Below, piece by piece: positions 18,297 through 27,277 of a stretch of 64,000 nucleotides of DNA. Made by a program: the position numbers and the translations under genes. The stretch comes from UBA2031 sp037189985 (lineage in GTDB: Bacteria; Pseudomonadota; Gammaproteobacteria; Pseudomonadales; Moraxellaceae). Within the stretch, counting starts at the first letter, position 1. Each line of letters begins with the position of its first letter. Location: assembly GCA_037189985.1 (NCBI GenBank), contig JBBCJX010000005.1:1-64000 (forward strand), given 5' to 3'. The notes under the pieces are model-generated. The model did not search any database, was not told the DNA's origin, and saw only the letters and a list, made by a program, of their open reading frames with translations.

Positions 18297-18950
18297 ATGG
18301 CTGAAAAGTTCCGTAATCCCAAGCTCAGCGCCTCCAGCAAGACCTGGTTGCGGGAGCATTGGGAAGACCATTATGTGAGGCAGGCCCAGAAAGACGGCTA
18401 TCGCTCACGGGCAGCCTACAAGTTGTTGGAAATCAACGAGAAAGACCAGATTATCCTGCCCGGCATGACCGTGGTGGACTTGGGGAGTGCCCCGGGGAGC
18501 TGGTCGCAGATCGTGGCGCGACTGGTGGGCGCCTCATCTGAAAAAAGCGGTGGGCGTGTGGTAGCGTCGGACATCCTGCCCATGGATGCCTTGCCCGGAG
18601 TCAGCTTCATCCAGGGTGACTTTCGCGAGGAGGGGGTCTTTGAGCAAATACTCGGAGCCATCGCGGGAGTCCCCGTTGATCTTGTAATCTCCGACATTGC
18701 CCCCAATATGTCCGGTACGAGTGCCGACCAGCCGCGGGCAATCCACCTCTGCGAGCTGGCGCTGGACATGGCTGTCCGTGTGCTCAAGCCCGGGGGAGAC
18801 TTTGTGGTCAAGGTCTTCCAGGGCGAGGGCTATGATGAGTACCGGAAGGCCGTGCAGGCACGGTTCAAGGTGCTCAAGACCCGCAAGCCGCAAGCTTCGA
18901 GGCCCCGTTCCCCTGAGGTTTACCTTCTGGCACGGGATTTCCGGGGCTAG
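18297..18950 (+). CDS. rlmE: 23S rRNA 2'-O-ribose methyltransferase RlmE (FtsJ/RrmJ)
   Basis: A 217-residue SAM-dependent methyltransferase that modifies U2552 of 23S rRNA. It has the SAM motif VVDLGSAPGSWSQ and a K-D-K-E set in the usual places (RAAYKLLEI near 40, VISDIAPNMSG near 130, FVVKVFQGEG near 170, RPRSPEVYL near 205). No good ribosome site is visible before ATG 18297. It is a heat-shock gene in E. coli, upstream of ftsH as here. Confidence 0.96.
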   Translation: MAEKFRNPKLSASSKTWLREHWEDHYVRQAQKDGYRSRAAYKLLEINEKDQIILPGMTVVDLGSAPGSWSQIVARLVGASSEKSGGRVVASDILPMDALPGVSFIQGDFREEGVFEQILGAIAGVPVDLVISDIAPNMSGTSADQPRAIHLCELALDMAVRVLKPGGDFVVKVFQGEGYDEYRKAVQARFKVLKTRKPQASRPRSPEVYLLARDFRG

Positions 18951-18992
18951 ATTTGCATCCGCCGGTCCGCACTGAGTGCGCTGACCTGCGCC

Positions 18993-18998
18993 TATAAT
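18993..18998 (+). promoter_or_regulatory. Perfect -10 box upstream of ftsH
   Basis: TATAAT at 18993-18998, 33 bases before the ftsH start, in an otherwise GC-rich gap. No convincing -35 hexamer is seen at 16-18 bases upstream, so strength and regulation are uncertain. Confidence 0.45.
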
Positions 18999-19031
18999 GT
19001 CGCCATACGGCGTAGCGCTCGGGAGTCTCCC

Positions 19032-20975
19032 TTGAACGACATGGTGAAGAATCTGATCCTCTGGCTGGTGATTGCGGGCGTGCTCGTGTTCGTCTTCAGC
19101 AACTTCAACCAGCAGCCAACAACGCAGCCCATGAACTACTCCGAGTTCGTGACGGCAGTTGGCAATGGCGAGATAAAGAAGGTCAAGATCGAAGGCCTCA
19201 ACATCAGCGGCGAGAAGCAGAGCGGCGAGCAGTTCAAGACGGTGCGCCCGCCCGTGCAGGATGACACCCTGATTCCTTCGTTGCTTGAGAAAAAAGTGGT
19301 CGTCGAGGGTGCGCCACCTGAACAGCAGAGTGTCTGGATGCAACTGCTGATCGCCAGTTTCCCTGTGCTCATCATCATTGCCCTGTTCATGTTCTTCATG
19401 CGCCAGATGCAGGGTGGTGGTGCTGGTGGCAAGGGCGGCCCCATGACCTTCGGCAAATCCAAGGCACGTCTGCTTTCCGAAGACCAGATCAAGACCACCT
19501 TCGCTGATGTCGCCGGCTGCGACGAGGCCAAGGAAGACGTGGCCGAAATCGTCGAATTCCTGCGCGACCCGGGCAAGTTCCAGAAGCTGGGCGGCAAGAT
19601 TCCGCGCGGCGTGCTCATGGTTGGCCCGCCCGGTACGGGTAAAACCCTGCTGGCGAAATCCATCGCTGGTGAAGCCAAGGTTCCCTTCTTTTCCATCTCC
19701 GGTTCCGACTTTGTGGAAATGTTTGTAGGCGTTGGTGCGTCGCGCGTGCGTGACATGTTCGAACAGGCCAAGAAGCAGGCTCCCTGCATCATCTTTATCG
19801 ATGAAATCGATGCTGTGGGCCGTCACCGTGGCGCTGGCCTTGGTGGTGGTCATGACGAGCGCGAGCAGACGCTGAACCAGCTGCTGGTGGAAATGGATGG
19901 TTTCGAGACTGGCGACGGCATCATCGTCATCGCGGCTACCAACCGCCCTGACGTGCTGGACAACGCCCTGCTGCGTCCGGGTCGCTTTGATCGTCAGGTT
20001 GTTGTCGGTCTGCCGGATATCCGTGGGCGCGAACAGATACTCAAGGTGCACATGCGCAAGGTGCCGTTGGGTGACAATGTCGATGCGGAAAAGATTGCCC
20101 GTGGTACGCCTGGATTCTCCGGCGCCGATCTTGCCAACCTGGTGAACGAGGCTGCGCTTTTCGCTGCGCGCACCAACAAGAAAATTGTCGAGATGCGCGA
20201 GTTCGAGCAGGCCAAGGACAAGATCATGATGGGCGCCGAGCGCAAGTCCATGGTCATGTCCGAGGACGAGAAGCGCAATACGGCCTACCACGAAGCAGGT
20301 CATGCCATCGTCGGCCGCCTCGTGCCCGAGCACGACCCTGTTTACAAGGTGTCCATCATTCCTCGGGGCCGTGCGCTGGGCGTGACCATGTTCCTGCCCG
20401 AGGTTGACCGTTACAGCTGGTCCAAGCGCGGTATCGAGTCAAAGATTTGCTCCATGTTTGGCGGGCGTATTGCCGAGGAATTGACGCTGGGATTCGATGG
20501 CGTGACCACGGGTGCCAGCAATGACATCCAGCGTGCCACCGAAATGGCGCGCAACATGGTGACCAAGTGGGGTCTGTCCGAAAAAATGGGCCCCCTCATG
20601 TATGAAGAGGATGAAGGCGAGGTTTTCCTCGGCCGCTCCGTGACACAGCGCAAGAATGTTTCGGCGCAGACTGCCATGGATATCGACAACGAAATCCGCG
20701 CCATCATTGACAAGTGCTACGACAGGGCCAAGGAAATCCTTGTCAGCAATCGTGACAAGCTGGAGTTGATGGCAGATGCGTTGATGCAGTACGAAACCAT
20801 TGATGCCGAGCAGATCGATGCCATCATGGAAGGCCGCAAGCCCGAGCCGCCAAAGGGCTGGTCGGATGGAGATGGTGCCGTGAAGGCAGAAGAGGTTGTG
20901 GTGGAGTCAACGCTGGAGGAAGAGAAGCCAGCCGGTGATTTGCCTCCCATTGCCGGGGCGGCACCCCAGCACTGA
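19032..20975 (+). CDS. ftsH: ATP-dependent zinc metalloprotease FtsH
   Basis: A 647-residue membrane-anchored AAA+ protease that degrades sigma-32, LpxC and damaged membrane proteins. Two transmembrane helices (about 4-24 and 105-125) flank a periplasmic domain. The AAA module has Walker A GPPGTGKT, Walker B IIFIDEID and the SRH arginine region; the protease motif is HEAGH. TTG 19032 is chosen because GGAG is 6 bases upstream. ATG 19041 would give MVKNLILW, close to other FtsH starts, so either is possible. The C-terminus is long and acidic. Confidence 0.97.
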   Translation: MNDMVKNLILWLVIAGVLVFVFSNFNQQPTTQPMNYSEFVTAVGNGEIKKVKIEGLNISGEKQSGEQFKTVRPPVQDDTLIPSLLEKKVVVEGAPPEQQSVWMQLLIASFPVLIIIALFMFFMRQMQGGGAGGKGGPMTFGKSKARLLSEDQIKTTFADVAGCDEAKEDVAEIVEFLRDPGKFQKLGGKIPRGVLMVGPPGTGKTLLAKSIAGEAKVPFFSISGSDFVEMFVGVGASRVRDMFEQAKKQAPCIIFIDEIDAVGRHRGAGLGGGHDEREQTLNQLLVEMDGFETGDGIIVIAATNRPDVLDNALLRPGRFDRQVVVGLPDIRGREQILKVHMRKVPLGDNVDAEKIARGTPGFSGADLANLVNEAALFAARTNKKIVEMREFEQAKDKIMMGAERKSMVMSEDEKRNTAYHEAGHAIVGRLVPEHDPVYKVSIIPRGRALGVTMFLPEVDRYSWSKRGIESKICSMFGGRIAEELTLGFDGVTTGASNDIQRATEMARNMVTKWGLSEKMGPLMYEEDEGEVFLGRSVTQRKNVSAQTAMDIDNEIRAIIDKCYDRAKEILVSNRDKLELMADALMQYETIDAEQIDAIMEGRKPEPPKGWSDGDGAVKAEEVVVESTLEEEKPAGDLPPIAGAAPQH

Positions 20976-20981
20976 GTGAGA

Positions 20982-21051
20982 CCGGCGTCGTCAGTGGCGA
21001 CGCCGGTAGCTGCCGATACCCGGAACGGGCCGCTCTTGCGGCCCGTTCCTT
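20982..21051 (+). terminator. Tandem hairpins between ftsH and folP
   Basis: Two perfect stems follow ftsH: CCGGCGTCG / CGACGCCGG (20982-21006) and GGAACGGGCCGC / GCGGCCCGTTCC (21022-21049), the second with a short TTGTT tail. They are weak terminators or processing signals, allowing partial read-through into folP. Confidence 0.55.
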
Positions 21052-21066
21052 GTTGGGGGTTTGTTG

Positions 21067-21912
21067 ATGACTATCCTGCACTGTGGCCAACGCACGCTGG
21101 ACCTGTCGTGTCCGGTGGTGATGGGTATTCTCAATGTCACGCCGGACTCGTTTTCTGACGGCGGCCGCTATGTGACCCTTGATGCGGCGCTCTCCCATGC
21201 ATTGCGCATGCAGGAAGAGGGTGCGCTGATCATTGATGTCGGCGCGGAAAGCACGCGACCGGGCGCCGTGACGGTTTCTGTCCAGGAAGAACTGGACCGC
21301 ATTCTGCCTGTCGTCGAGCGGATCGGGCGCGAGTGTGATGTTGTCGTCTCCGTGGATACATCTACACCGGAGGTCATACGCGAAGCTTGCGCTGCCGGTG
21401 CCGGTTTCATCAATGACGTACGTGCCTTACGGCGACCGGGAGCGCTGGAGGCGGCGGCGAGCACAGGCTTGCCGGTATGCCTGATGCACATGCAGGGCGA
21501 GCCCGGCACGATGCAGCAGCAGCCTCGCTATGATGATCTGTTTGCGGAAATCGATGCGTTCTTCCGTGAGCGTGTTGCAGCCTGCCTGGCGGCAGGAGTC
21601 CGGGCAACCAGCATCGTGCTGGATCCGGGTTTCGGTTTCGGCAAGACACAGGCTCACAATCTGGCCTTGCTTGATGGGCTGTCGCACTTCGAGGCTCTGG
21701 GATTTCCGCAGTTGATCGGTCTTTCCCGCAAGTCCATGCTGGGCACCATTCTGGGTGGGGCGGCAGTGGGTGATCGCTTACATGCGAGCGTAGCAGCAGC
21801 GGCAATTGCCGTATTGAATGGGGCACGTATCGTGCGTGTTCATGATGTAAAGGCAACGGCGGATGCCGTTGCTGTTGCAGCCGCTCTGCTTGAGCAGCGG
21901 CTGAAAACCTGA
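21067..21912 (+). CDS. folP: Dihydropteroate synthase
   Basis: A 281-residue TIM-barrel enzyme that condenses p-aminobenzoate with 6-hydroxymethyl-dihydropterin diphosphate in folate synthesis, the sulfonamide target. Motifs: MGILNVTPDSFSDGG near the N-terminus, IDVGAESTRPGA, FINDVRA, the GFGFGKTQAHN loop and LIGLSRKSMLG. ATG 21067 is chosen over two in-frame TTG codons because GGGGG is 7 bases upstream. The 3-gene order ftsH-folP-glmM is conserved. Confidence 0.96.
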   Translation: MTILHCGQRTLDLSCPVVMGILNVTPDSFSDGGRYVTLDAALSHALRMQEEGALIIDVGAESTRPGAVTVSVQEELDRILPVVERIGRECDVVVSVDTSTPEVIREACAAGAGFINDVRALRRPGALEAAASTGLPVCLMHMQGEPGTMQQQPRYDDLFAEIDAFFRERVAACLAAGVRATSIVLDPGFGFGKTQAHNLALLDGLSHFEALGFPQLIGLSRKSMLGTILGGAAVGDRLHASVAAAAIAVLNGARIVRVHDVKATADAVAVAAALLEQRLKT

Positions 21913-21930
21913 AAAAGAGATGGACTGGCG

Positions 21931-23268
21931 ATGAGCAGGAAGTATTTTGGTACCGATGGAGTCCGCGGCAAGGTGGGCGAGCTGCCGATAACGCCGGAGT
22001 TTGCACTCAAGCTGGGGTGGGCCGCAGGAAAGGCCTTGGCGCGCGAGGGCCGTACTTCGGTCGTGGTGGGCAAGGACACACGACTTTCCGGTTATCTGCT
22101 GGAGTCGGCTTTGGAGGCAGGTCTCTCTGCTGCGGGTGTCAGCGTGCGCTTGCTGGGGCCTATGCCCACCCCGGCAATTGCACATCTGACACGCGCCTTT
22201 CACGCTAGTGCCGGCATCGTGATTTCTGCTTCCCACAATCCCTATTACGACAATGGCATAAAGTTCTTTGGAGCTGACGGCAAGAAATTGCCGGATGCGA
22301 TGGAAGAAGAAATCGAATCCTGGCTGGACAAGCCATTGCAGATCAGTGATCCGGATAAACTCGGCAAGGCCATGCGTCAGGAAGATGCGCGTGGCCGCTA
22401 TATCGAATTCTGCAAGTCCACCTTTCCCTACGGGCTCAGTCTTGAAGGAACAAAAATTGTTCTGGACTGCGCTCATGGTGCTGCCTATCAGGTGGGGCCA
22501 GCCGTGTTCACCGAGCTCGGTGCAGATGTGGTGAAGCTTGCATGCGCACCGGACGGACTCAACATCAATCGTGATTGCGGCTCCACGCATCCGGAAAACC
22601 TGCAGCGCACGGTGAAGGAAGTCGGTGCCGATCTGGGTATTGCCTTTGATGGCGACAGTGATCGCGTGCTGATGGTGGATGCCAACGGCGAAGTCGTTGA
22701 TGGCGACGAGATCATTGTCATGATTGCGCGTGAGCGTCTGGCGGGCAGCAATCATGTGCAGGGCGTTGTCGGTACCCTGATGAGCAATCTGGGCATGGAG
22801 CTGGCGCTGCGTGACATGGGTCTGGAGTTCGTACGCGCAAAGGTGGGTGACCGCTACGTGATGGCTGAACTGGAGAGCCGTGGCTGGACACTCGGTGGGG
22901 AGGCTTCAGGGCATATTGTCTGCTTGGACAAGACCACCACGGGTGACGCCATCATCGCGGCCTTGCAGGTTCTGGCGGCTATCGTGCGCAGTGGCAGCCC
23001 TCTGCATGAGCTCAAGAAAGGCATGAGCAAATTCCCGCAGCACATGATCAATGTGCGGGTTGCGAAGAAGTCAGACCCTATGCAAAACACCGATGTTGTG
23101 TCGGCTGTCAGGGCCGCCGAGCAGCGACTGGCGGCAAGAGGTCGTGTGCTCCTGCGGCCCTCGGGTACCGAGCCTGTGATCCGGGTGATGGTGGAGGGTG
23201 AGGATGGTCCGCTGGTCGAGCAACTGACTGCCGAGCTGGCAGAGACGGTTGCCAAGGCGCTGGCTTGA
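21931..23268 (+). CDS. glmM: Phosphoglucosamine mutase
   Basis: A 445-residue mutase that converts glucosamine-6-phosphate to glucosamine-1-phosphate for peptidoglycan and LPS. The phosphoserine loop is GIVISASHNPYYDNGIKFF (about residue 100), the metal loop is AFDGDSDRVLMVD, the sugar loop is GGEASGH, and the phosphate-binding RPSGTEPVIRVMVEG is near the end. It starts 18 bases after folP. Confidence 0.98.
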   Translation: MSRKYFGTDGVRGKVGELPITPEFALKLGWAAGKALAREGRTSVVVGKDTRLSGYLLESALEAGLSAAGVSVRLLGPMPTPAIAHLTRAFHASAGIVISASHNPYYDNGIKFFGADGKKLPDAMEEEIESWLDKPLQISDPDKLGKAMRQEDARGRYIEFCKSTFPYGLSLEGTKIVLDCAHGAAYQVGPAVFTELGADVVKLACAPDGLNINRDCGSTHPENLQRTVKEVGADLGIAFDGDSDRVLMVDANGEVVDGDEIIVMIARERLAGSNHVQGVVGTLMSNLGMELALRDMGLEFVRAKVGDRYVMAELESRGWTLGGEASGHIVCLDKTTTGDAIIAALQVLAAIVRSGSPLHELKKGMSKFPQHMINVRVAKKSDPMQNTDVVSAVRAAEQRLAARGRVLLRPSGTEPVIRVMVEGEDGPLVEQLTAELAETVAKALA

Positions 23269-23290
23269 GTACGGAATTTTCCTGGGCTGG

Positions 23291-23319
23291 TTGTTTCACC
23301 CGGGCCTCTTCGCTAAGAT
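23291..23319 (+). promoter_or_regulatory. Candidate sigma-70 promoter of tpiA
   Basis: TTGTTT (23291-23296), 17-base spacer, TAAGAT (23314-23319), in the 138-base gap between glmM and tpiA. It would give tpiA-secG-tRNA-Leu a transcription start of their own. Confidence 0.5.
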
Positions 23320-23406
23320 TGCGCCCCTCGCGCGGCAGGGCCTGGAGTTTTCCTGCGGCATGGTGAGGCCTCTGGCCCGACAACGGGATGAGCAGGGAGC
23401 GTGGTG

Positions 23407-24168
23407 ATGCGTCGCAAGCTGGTTGCCGGCAACTGGAAAATGCATGGCAGGCGTGCCGTAAATGCCGCCTTGGTCCGTGACATACGGGCAGGCATTGAAG
23501 GGCTTGAGGGCGCAGATGTCTGGCTTGCTCCCCCCGCTGTTTATCTTGATCAGCTGGACGGTTTGCTGGCGGGCAGCGGGATTGACCTTGTAGCGCAGGA
23601 TGCTGCCAGGGAGGCTGAGGGTGCATGCACGGGCGAGATTGCGGCGGGCATGCTGGCGGAGGCGGGTTGTCGGGCGGTGATCATCGGCCACTCCGAGCGC
23701 CGCAGCCGTTATGGCGACACCGATGCCGTGATCGTGGAAAAATTTGGCAGGGTTCAGGAAGCCGGAATGGTGCCTGTGCTCTGTGTGGGGGAGTCGCTGG
23801 TCGAGCGTGAAGAAGGCCTGACAGCGGAAGTAGTGCTGGCACAAATGAATGCTGTGGTTGCGGCTCATGGTGTGTCGGTGTTGAAGAATGCAGTACTGGC
23901 TTATGAGCCGGTATGGGCCATCGGTACGGGGCGTACGGCAAGCCCTGAGCAGGCGCAGGAAATCCATGCCTTGCTTCGTGCCGCTGTAGCCAGACTGGAT
24001 GATGCAACGGCGAGTGCCTTGCGGATTCTTTATGGTGGTAGCGTCAAGGCGTCAAATGCGGCATCGCTCTTCGCCATGCCGGACATAGATGGTGCCTTGG
24101 TGGGTGGCGCGTCCCTGGACGCAAATGAATTTGTGGCGATTGTCCGGGCAGCGGCCGGGGCAGCGTAA
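23407..24168 (+). CDS. tpiA: Triosephosphate isomerase
   Basis: A 253-residue glycolytic TIM-barrel enzyme. Catalytic residues are visible: Lys in AGNWKMHG, His in IIGHSERR and Glu in AYEPVWAIGTG, with the phosphate-binding YGGSVKASNA and GALVGGASL loops. GTG codons at 23401 and 23404 precede ATG 23407; AGGGAG (23394-23399) lies 7 bases before the ATG. Confidence 0.97.
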   Translation: MRRKLVAGNWKMHGRRAVNAALVRDIRAGIEGLEGADVWLAPPAVYLDQLDGLLAGSGIDLVAQDAAREAEGACTGEIAAGMLAEAGCRAVIIGHSERRSRYGDTDAVIVEKFGRVQEAGMVPVLCVGESLVEREEGLTAEVVLAQMNAVVAAHGVSVLKNAVLAYEPVWAIGTGRTASPEQAQEIHALLRAAVARLDDATASALRILYGGSVKASNAASLFAMPDIDGALVGGASLDANEFVAIVRAAAGAA

Positions 24169-24232
24169 GAACGGCCCCTCGTGGCCGTATCAATGTAACG
24201 AGAGCCGGGCATGGCCTGGCAGGCAGACCAGA

Positions 24233-24595
24233 ATGGAAAGCTTCGTCCTCATCGTTCATGTGCTGATTGCTATCGCCATGATCGGTCTTATCCTGCTGCA
24301 GCAGGGCAAGGGTGCGGAAATGGGCGCCTCTTTCGGTGCCGGTGCTTCGCAGACCGTGTTTGGCTCTGCGGGTTCTGCGGGTTTCATGATCAAGTTCACG
24401 GCAGTGCTGGCGGCAATTTTCTTTGTCACCAGTCTTGGTCTGGCGATTTATGCCAAAAAGAATGCTCAGGTTTATGGTCTCATTCCAACGGTAGAGGAAG
24501 TGGCGCCGGCAGGTGATGTTCCGGCTGCTCCCGCTGGACAGCAGACTGCACCTGCGGCAGGTAATGCTGATGTGCCGGTGGCTCCTGCGGAATAA
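24233..24595 (+). CDS. secG: Protein-export membrane protein SecG
   Basis: A 120-residue auxiliary subunit of the SecYEG translocon. Two transmembrane helices (about 3-22 and 51-71) flank the conserved LLQQGKGAEMGASFGAGAS and TVFGSAGSAGF segments; the C-terminus is Ala/Pro-rich. ATG 24233 is used, since the upstream part of the frame overlaps tpiA and does not look like SecG. It is followed after 23 bases by tRNA-Leu, as in Pseudomonas and E. coli. Confidence 0.95.
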   Translation: MESFVLIVHVLIAIAMIGLILLQQGKGAEMGASFGAGASQTVFGSAGSAGFMIKFTAVLAAIFFVTSLGLAIYAKKNAQVYGLIPTVEEVAPAGDVPAAPAGQQTAPAAGNADVPVAPAE

Positions 24596-24618
24596 GCAGC
24601 ATTTGCGGTAAAAGTTTT

Positions 24619-24703
24619 GCGGAAGTGGTGAAATTGGTAGACACGCCATCTTGAGGGGGTGGTGCCTAACGGCGTGAGGGTTCAAGTCCCTCCTTCCGCA
24701 CCA
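24619..24703 (+). tRNA. leuU: tRNA-Leu (anticodon GAG)
   Basis: An 85-base class II tRNA with encoded CCA. The acceptor GCGGAAG pairs with CTTCCGC, the D-loop is AATTGGTAGA, the anticodon loop is CTTGAGG with GAG, a long variable arm follows and the T-loop is TTCAAGT. It lies just after secG and is probably processed from that transcript. Confidence 0.97.
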
Positions 24704-24710
24704 ATTCAAA

Positions 24711-24769
24711 GGTTCTTGTGCCTTGCCAAGGTGGCCGGGAACCTTTTGACGAGCAGCTCCGGTTCGAGC
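24711..24769 (+). terminator. Inverted repeats after tRNA-Leu
   Basis: AAGGTTC (near 24711) pairs with GAACCTT (near 24739), and CAGCTC-cggttc-GAGCTG follows at about 24752-24769 before TTTGTGT. These are likely the 3' end of the secG-tRNA-Leu transcript. The T-tract is weak. Confidence 0.4.
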
Positions 24770-24823
24770 TGTTTGTGTCTGATTTCTCCGGGGTTTTTCC
24801 TCGGGAAAGGCGACAAAAACCTT

Positions 24824-24852
24824 TTGACTTAAGCAGTCTCTGGGCCTATAGT
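24824..24852 (+). promoter_or_regulatory. Sigma-70 promoter of the initiator tRNA / rimP-nusA-infB operon
   Basis: TTGACT (24824-24829), 17-base spacer, TATAGT (24847-24852), 13 bases before the mature tRNA 5' end. Each hexamer matches the consensus at five of six positions, the best promoter match in the window. Confidence 0.85.
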
Positions 24853-24865
24853 CGCCGTCCTCTGA

Positions 24866-24942
<77 letters not shown>

Positions 24943-24983
24943 CTTTGGACTTGGAAGCCTTCGACGAGAGGCTTCGCTAAAAA

Positions 24984-25008
24984 GCCCACCTTGTGTGGGC
25001 TTTTTTTT
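24984..25008 (+). terminator. Terminator after tRNA-fMet
   Basis: GCCCAC-cttgt-GTGGGC stem followed by eight T, preceded by AAAAA. It ends most tRNA transcripts, so the nusA operon depends on read-through or another promoter. Confidence 0.88.
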
Positions 25009-25020
25009 ACAAGTCGCGCG

Positions 25021-25104
25021 GTCCTGTCGCGGAACAGGACAGAACAAGTGGGCTTAGGCCCCTTTTTTATTTGTGCGGTTCTGGCGGACGGACCGATGCG
25101 GTCC
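25021..25104 (+). promoter_or_regulatory. Structured rimP-nusA leader
   Basis: Three hairpins lie in a row: GTCCTGT / ACAGGAC (25021-25040), GGGC-TTAG-GCCC followed by CTTTTTT (25050-25068, a second terminator-like element), and GGACCG-atg-CGGTCC (25090-25104). E. coli nusA operons also have a structured leader and are autoregulated by NusA. The role here is inferred from position. Confidence 0.5.
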
Positions 25105-25119
25105 GGGTGACGCAGGGTT

Positions 25120-25578
25120 ATGGCGGTATCGAAAAAAATCGAGGCACTCACGGACATGCTGGCGCCTGCTGTTGCGGCTGCCGGTTTTGAGCTTTGGGGT
25201 GTCGAGCTGTTCCAGCAGGGCAGGCATTCCGTGTTGCGTCTTTATATAGACGGGCCGGATGGCGTGGGTGTGGATGACTGTGCTGCCGTGAGCCATCAGG
25301 CCAGCGGTGTGCTGGATGTGGAAGACCCGATTGCCAGTGAATACACCCTGGAGGTGTCTTCGCCGGGTTGGGATCGTCCTTTGTTCACACTTGCGCAATA
25401 TGGTCTGTACACGGGCAAGGAAGTTTCCTTGCGCCTGGCCAGTCCGCTCAACGGGCGCCGGCGCTACAAGGGTGTCGTGCTGCAGGCGGCAAACGATGTG
25501 ATCGAATTGCAGGTTGATGGCGAGGTGGTGCGAGTGCCCTTTGCCACGATCGACAAGGGAAATGTAGTACCCGAATGA
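25120..25578 (+). CDS. rimP: Ribosome maturation factor RimP
   Basis: A 152-residue 30S assembly factor. The N-terminal domain holds VLRLYIDGPDGVGVDDCAAVS, followed by DVEDPIASEYTLEVSSPGWDRPL, the most conserved stretch of the family, and a C-terminal SH3-like domain (KGVVLQAANDVIELQVDGE). It heads the operon with nusA, infB, rbfA and truB. AGGG precedes the ATG. Confidence 0.97.
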   Translation: MAVSKKIEALTDMLAPAVAAAGFELWGVELFQQGRHSVLRLYIDGPDGVGVDDCAAVSHQASGVLDVEDPIASEYTLEVSSPGWDRPLFTLAQYGLYTGKEVSLRLASPLNGRRRYKGVVLQAANDVIELQVDGEVVRVPFATIDKGNVVPE

Positions 25579-25654
25579 GTTTTGCCATGCTCACCGAGCA
25601 TGTGTGGCGCTCTTTAGCATTGATTGACGGGCGAGGTCCGGACAGGAACGAACC

Positions 25655-27130
25655 ATGACCAAAGAAATTCTGATGGTGGTCGACTCGGTCAGCAACGAGA
25701 AAGGTGTTTCTCGTGAAGTGATCTTTCAGGCGCTGGAGCAGGCGCTTGTGGCGGCGACCAAGAAAAAATACAACACCGACGAGATTGATCTGCGTGTTGC
25801 AATCGATCGCAAGACGGGCGAGTACGACACTTTCCGTCGCTGGACGGTGGTGGCGGATGAGGATCACGAGATTCCCGCCATGCAGTTGGCCATCAGCGAT
25901 GTCGAGCCTGACATGGCCTTGGGCGACGTGCGCGAAGAGCAGGTGCCCTCCATCGAGTTCGGCCGCATTGCGGCACAGACGGCGAAGCAGGTCATCGTGC
26001 AGAAAGTGCGCGAAGCCGAGCGCGCTCTTGTGATCGATGCCTACCGTCATCGCATTGGTGAAATTCTTTCCGGTGTCGTGAAGAAGACGACCCGTGATGG
26101 TCTGGTGCTCGATCTGGGTGGCAATGCCGAAGCCTATCTGGCCCGCGAAGAAATGTTGCCGCGCGAAACCTTCCGCATTGGTGAGCGCGTGCGCGCCATC
26201 CTGTTTGCGGTGAATGCCGAAGGCCGTGGTTCGCAGTTGCTGGTATCGCGTACTCGTCCGGAAATGATCATCGAGCTTTTCCGCATCGAAGTGCCGGAAA
26301 TTGGTGAAGAAATCATCGAAATCAAGGGGGCTGCCCGTGATCCGGGCGTACGCGCCAAGATTTCCGTCAAGACCAATGACCAGCGCATTGATCCGCAAGG
26401 TGCCTGTATCGGCATGCGTGGTGCGCGTGTGCAAGCGGTATCTGGCGAGTTGGGTGGCGAGCGTGTGGATATCGTGCTCTGGGATGACAATCCCGCACAG
26501 TACGTCATCAACGCCCTGCAGCCTGCCGAAGTGGCTTCCATCGTGATTGATGAAGACTCCCACTCCATGGACGTTGCCGTGGAAGAAGAGCAGCTTGCGA
26601 TGGCCATTGGTCGTGGCGGCCAGAATATCCGTTTGGCATCCGAGCTGACCGGCTGGCGTCTGAACGTGATGACGCTTGCCGATGCGCAGGCCAAGCACGA
26701 AAACGAATCGCAGCAGTACATCGAGGCGTTCGTCCGTGATCTGGATGTAGATGAGGACGTTGCATCCATTCTCGTGGGTGAAGGCTTCACATCCTTGGAA
26801 GAAGTGGCGTATGTGCCGCTGGAAGAAATGCTGGCCATCGAGGACTTTGACGAAGACATCGTCAATGCCCTTCGTCAGCGCGCCAAGGATGCCCTGTTGA
26901 CCAAGGCGCTGGTGTCCGAAGAGAAACTGGGCAGCAGTGAACCGGCAGATGACCTGCTCAACATGGAAGGCATGAACCGCAAGCTGGCTTTTGAACTGGC
27001 AGCGCGCGGCATTGTGACAATGGAAGACCTGGCGGAACAGGCCATTGATGATATCTCGGACATTGAAGCGTTGGATGAAGAAACAGCCGCCCAGATCATC
27101 ATGAAGGCCCGTGAACCCTGGTTCCAGTAA
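25655..27130 (+). CDS. nusA: Transcription termination/antitermination factor NusA
   Basis: A 491-residue NusA: an N-terminal RNA polymerase-binding domain (1-125), an S1 domain (about 135-200, GVVKKTTRDGLVLDLGGNAEAYL), two KH domains (about 205-345, with GACIGMRGARVQAV and AIGRGGQNIRLA) and two C-terminal acidic repeats (about 360-490), the arrangement in most gammaproteobacteria. It affects pausing, termination and rRNA antitermination. A small CATGCTC-acc-GAGCATG hairpin lies in the gap after rimP. Confidence 0.98.
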   Translation: MTKEILMVVDSVSNEKGVSREVIFQALEQALVAATKKKYNTDEIDLRVAIDRKTGEYDTFRRWTVVADEDHEIPAMQLAISDVEPDMALGDVREEQVPSIEFGRIAAQTAKQVIVQKVREAERALVIDAYRHRIGEILSGVVKKTTRDGLVLDLGGNAEAYLAREEMLPRETFRIGERVRAILFAVNAEGRGSQLLVSRTRPEMIIELFRIEVPEIGEEIIEIKGAARDPGVRAKISVKTNDQRIDPQGACIGMRGARVQAVSGELGGERVDIVLWDDNPAQYVINALQPAEVASIVIDEDSHSMDVAVEEEQLAMAIGRGGQNIRLASELTGWRLNVMTLADAQAKHENESQQYIEAFVRDLDVDEDVASILVGEGFTSLEEVAYVPLEEMLAIEDFDEDIVNALRQRAKDALLTKALVSEEKLGSSEPADDLLNMEGMNRKLAFELAARGIVTMEDLAEQAIDDISDIEALDEETAAQIIMKAREPWFQ

Positions 27131-27277
27131 GCGCTGCCCTGACAAGGGTGGCAGAAGATGTGCCTCTTCCGTTAGGTCGGGAGAGGGTGCCCTGAGGGCG
27201 GATGAGGGTCTGAGGATGCGCTAAGGCATCAGGCCCTTGTGACAAAGAGTGCCGAGCGAAGCGGAGAGACACGCTAC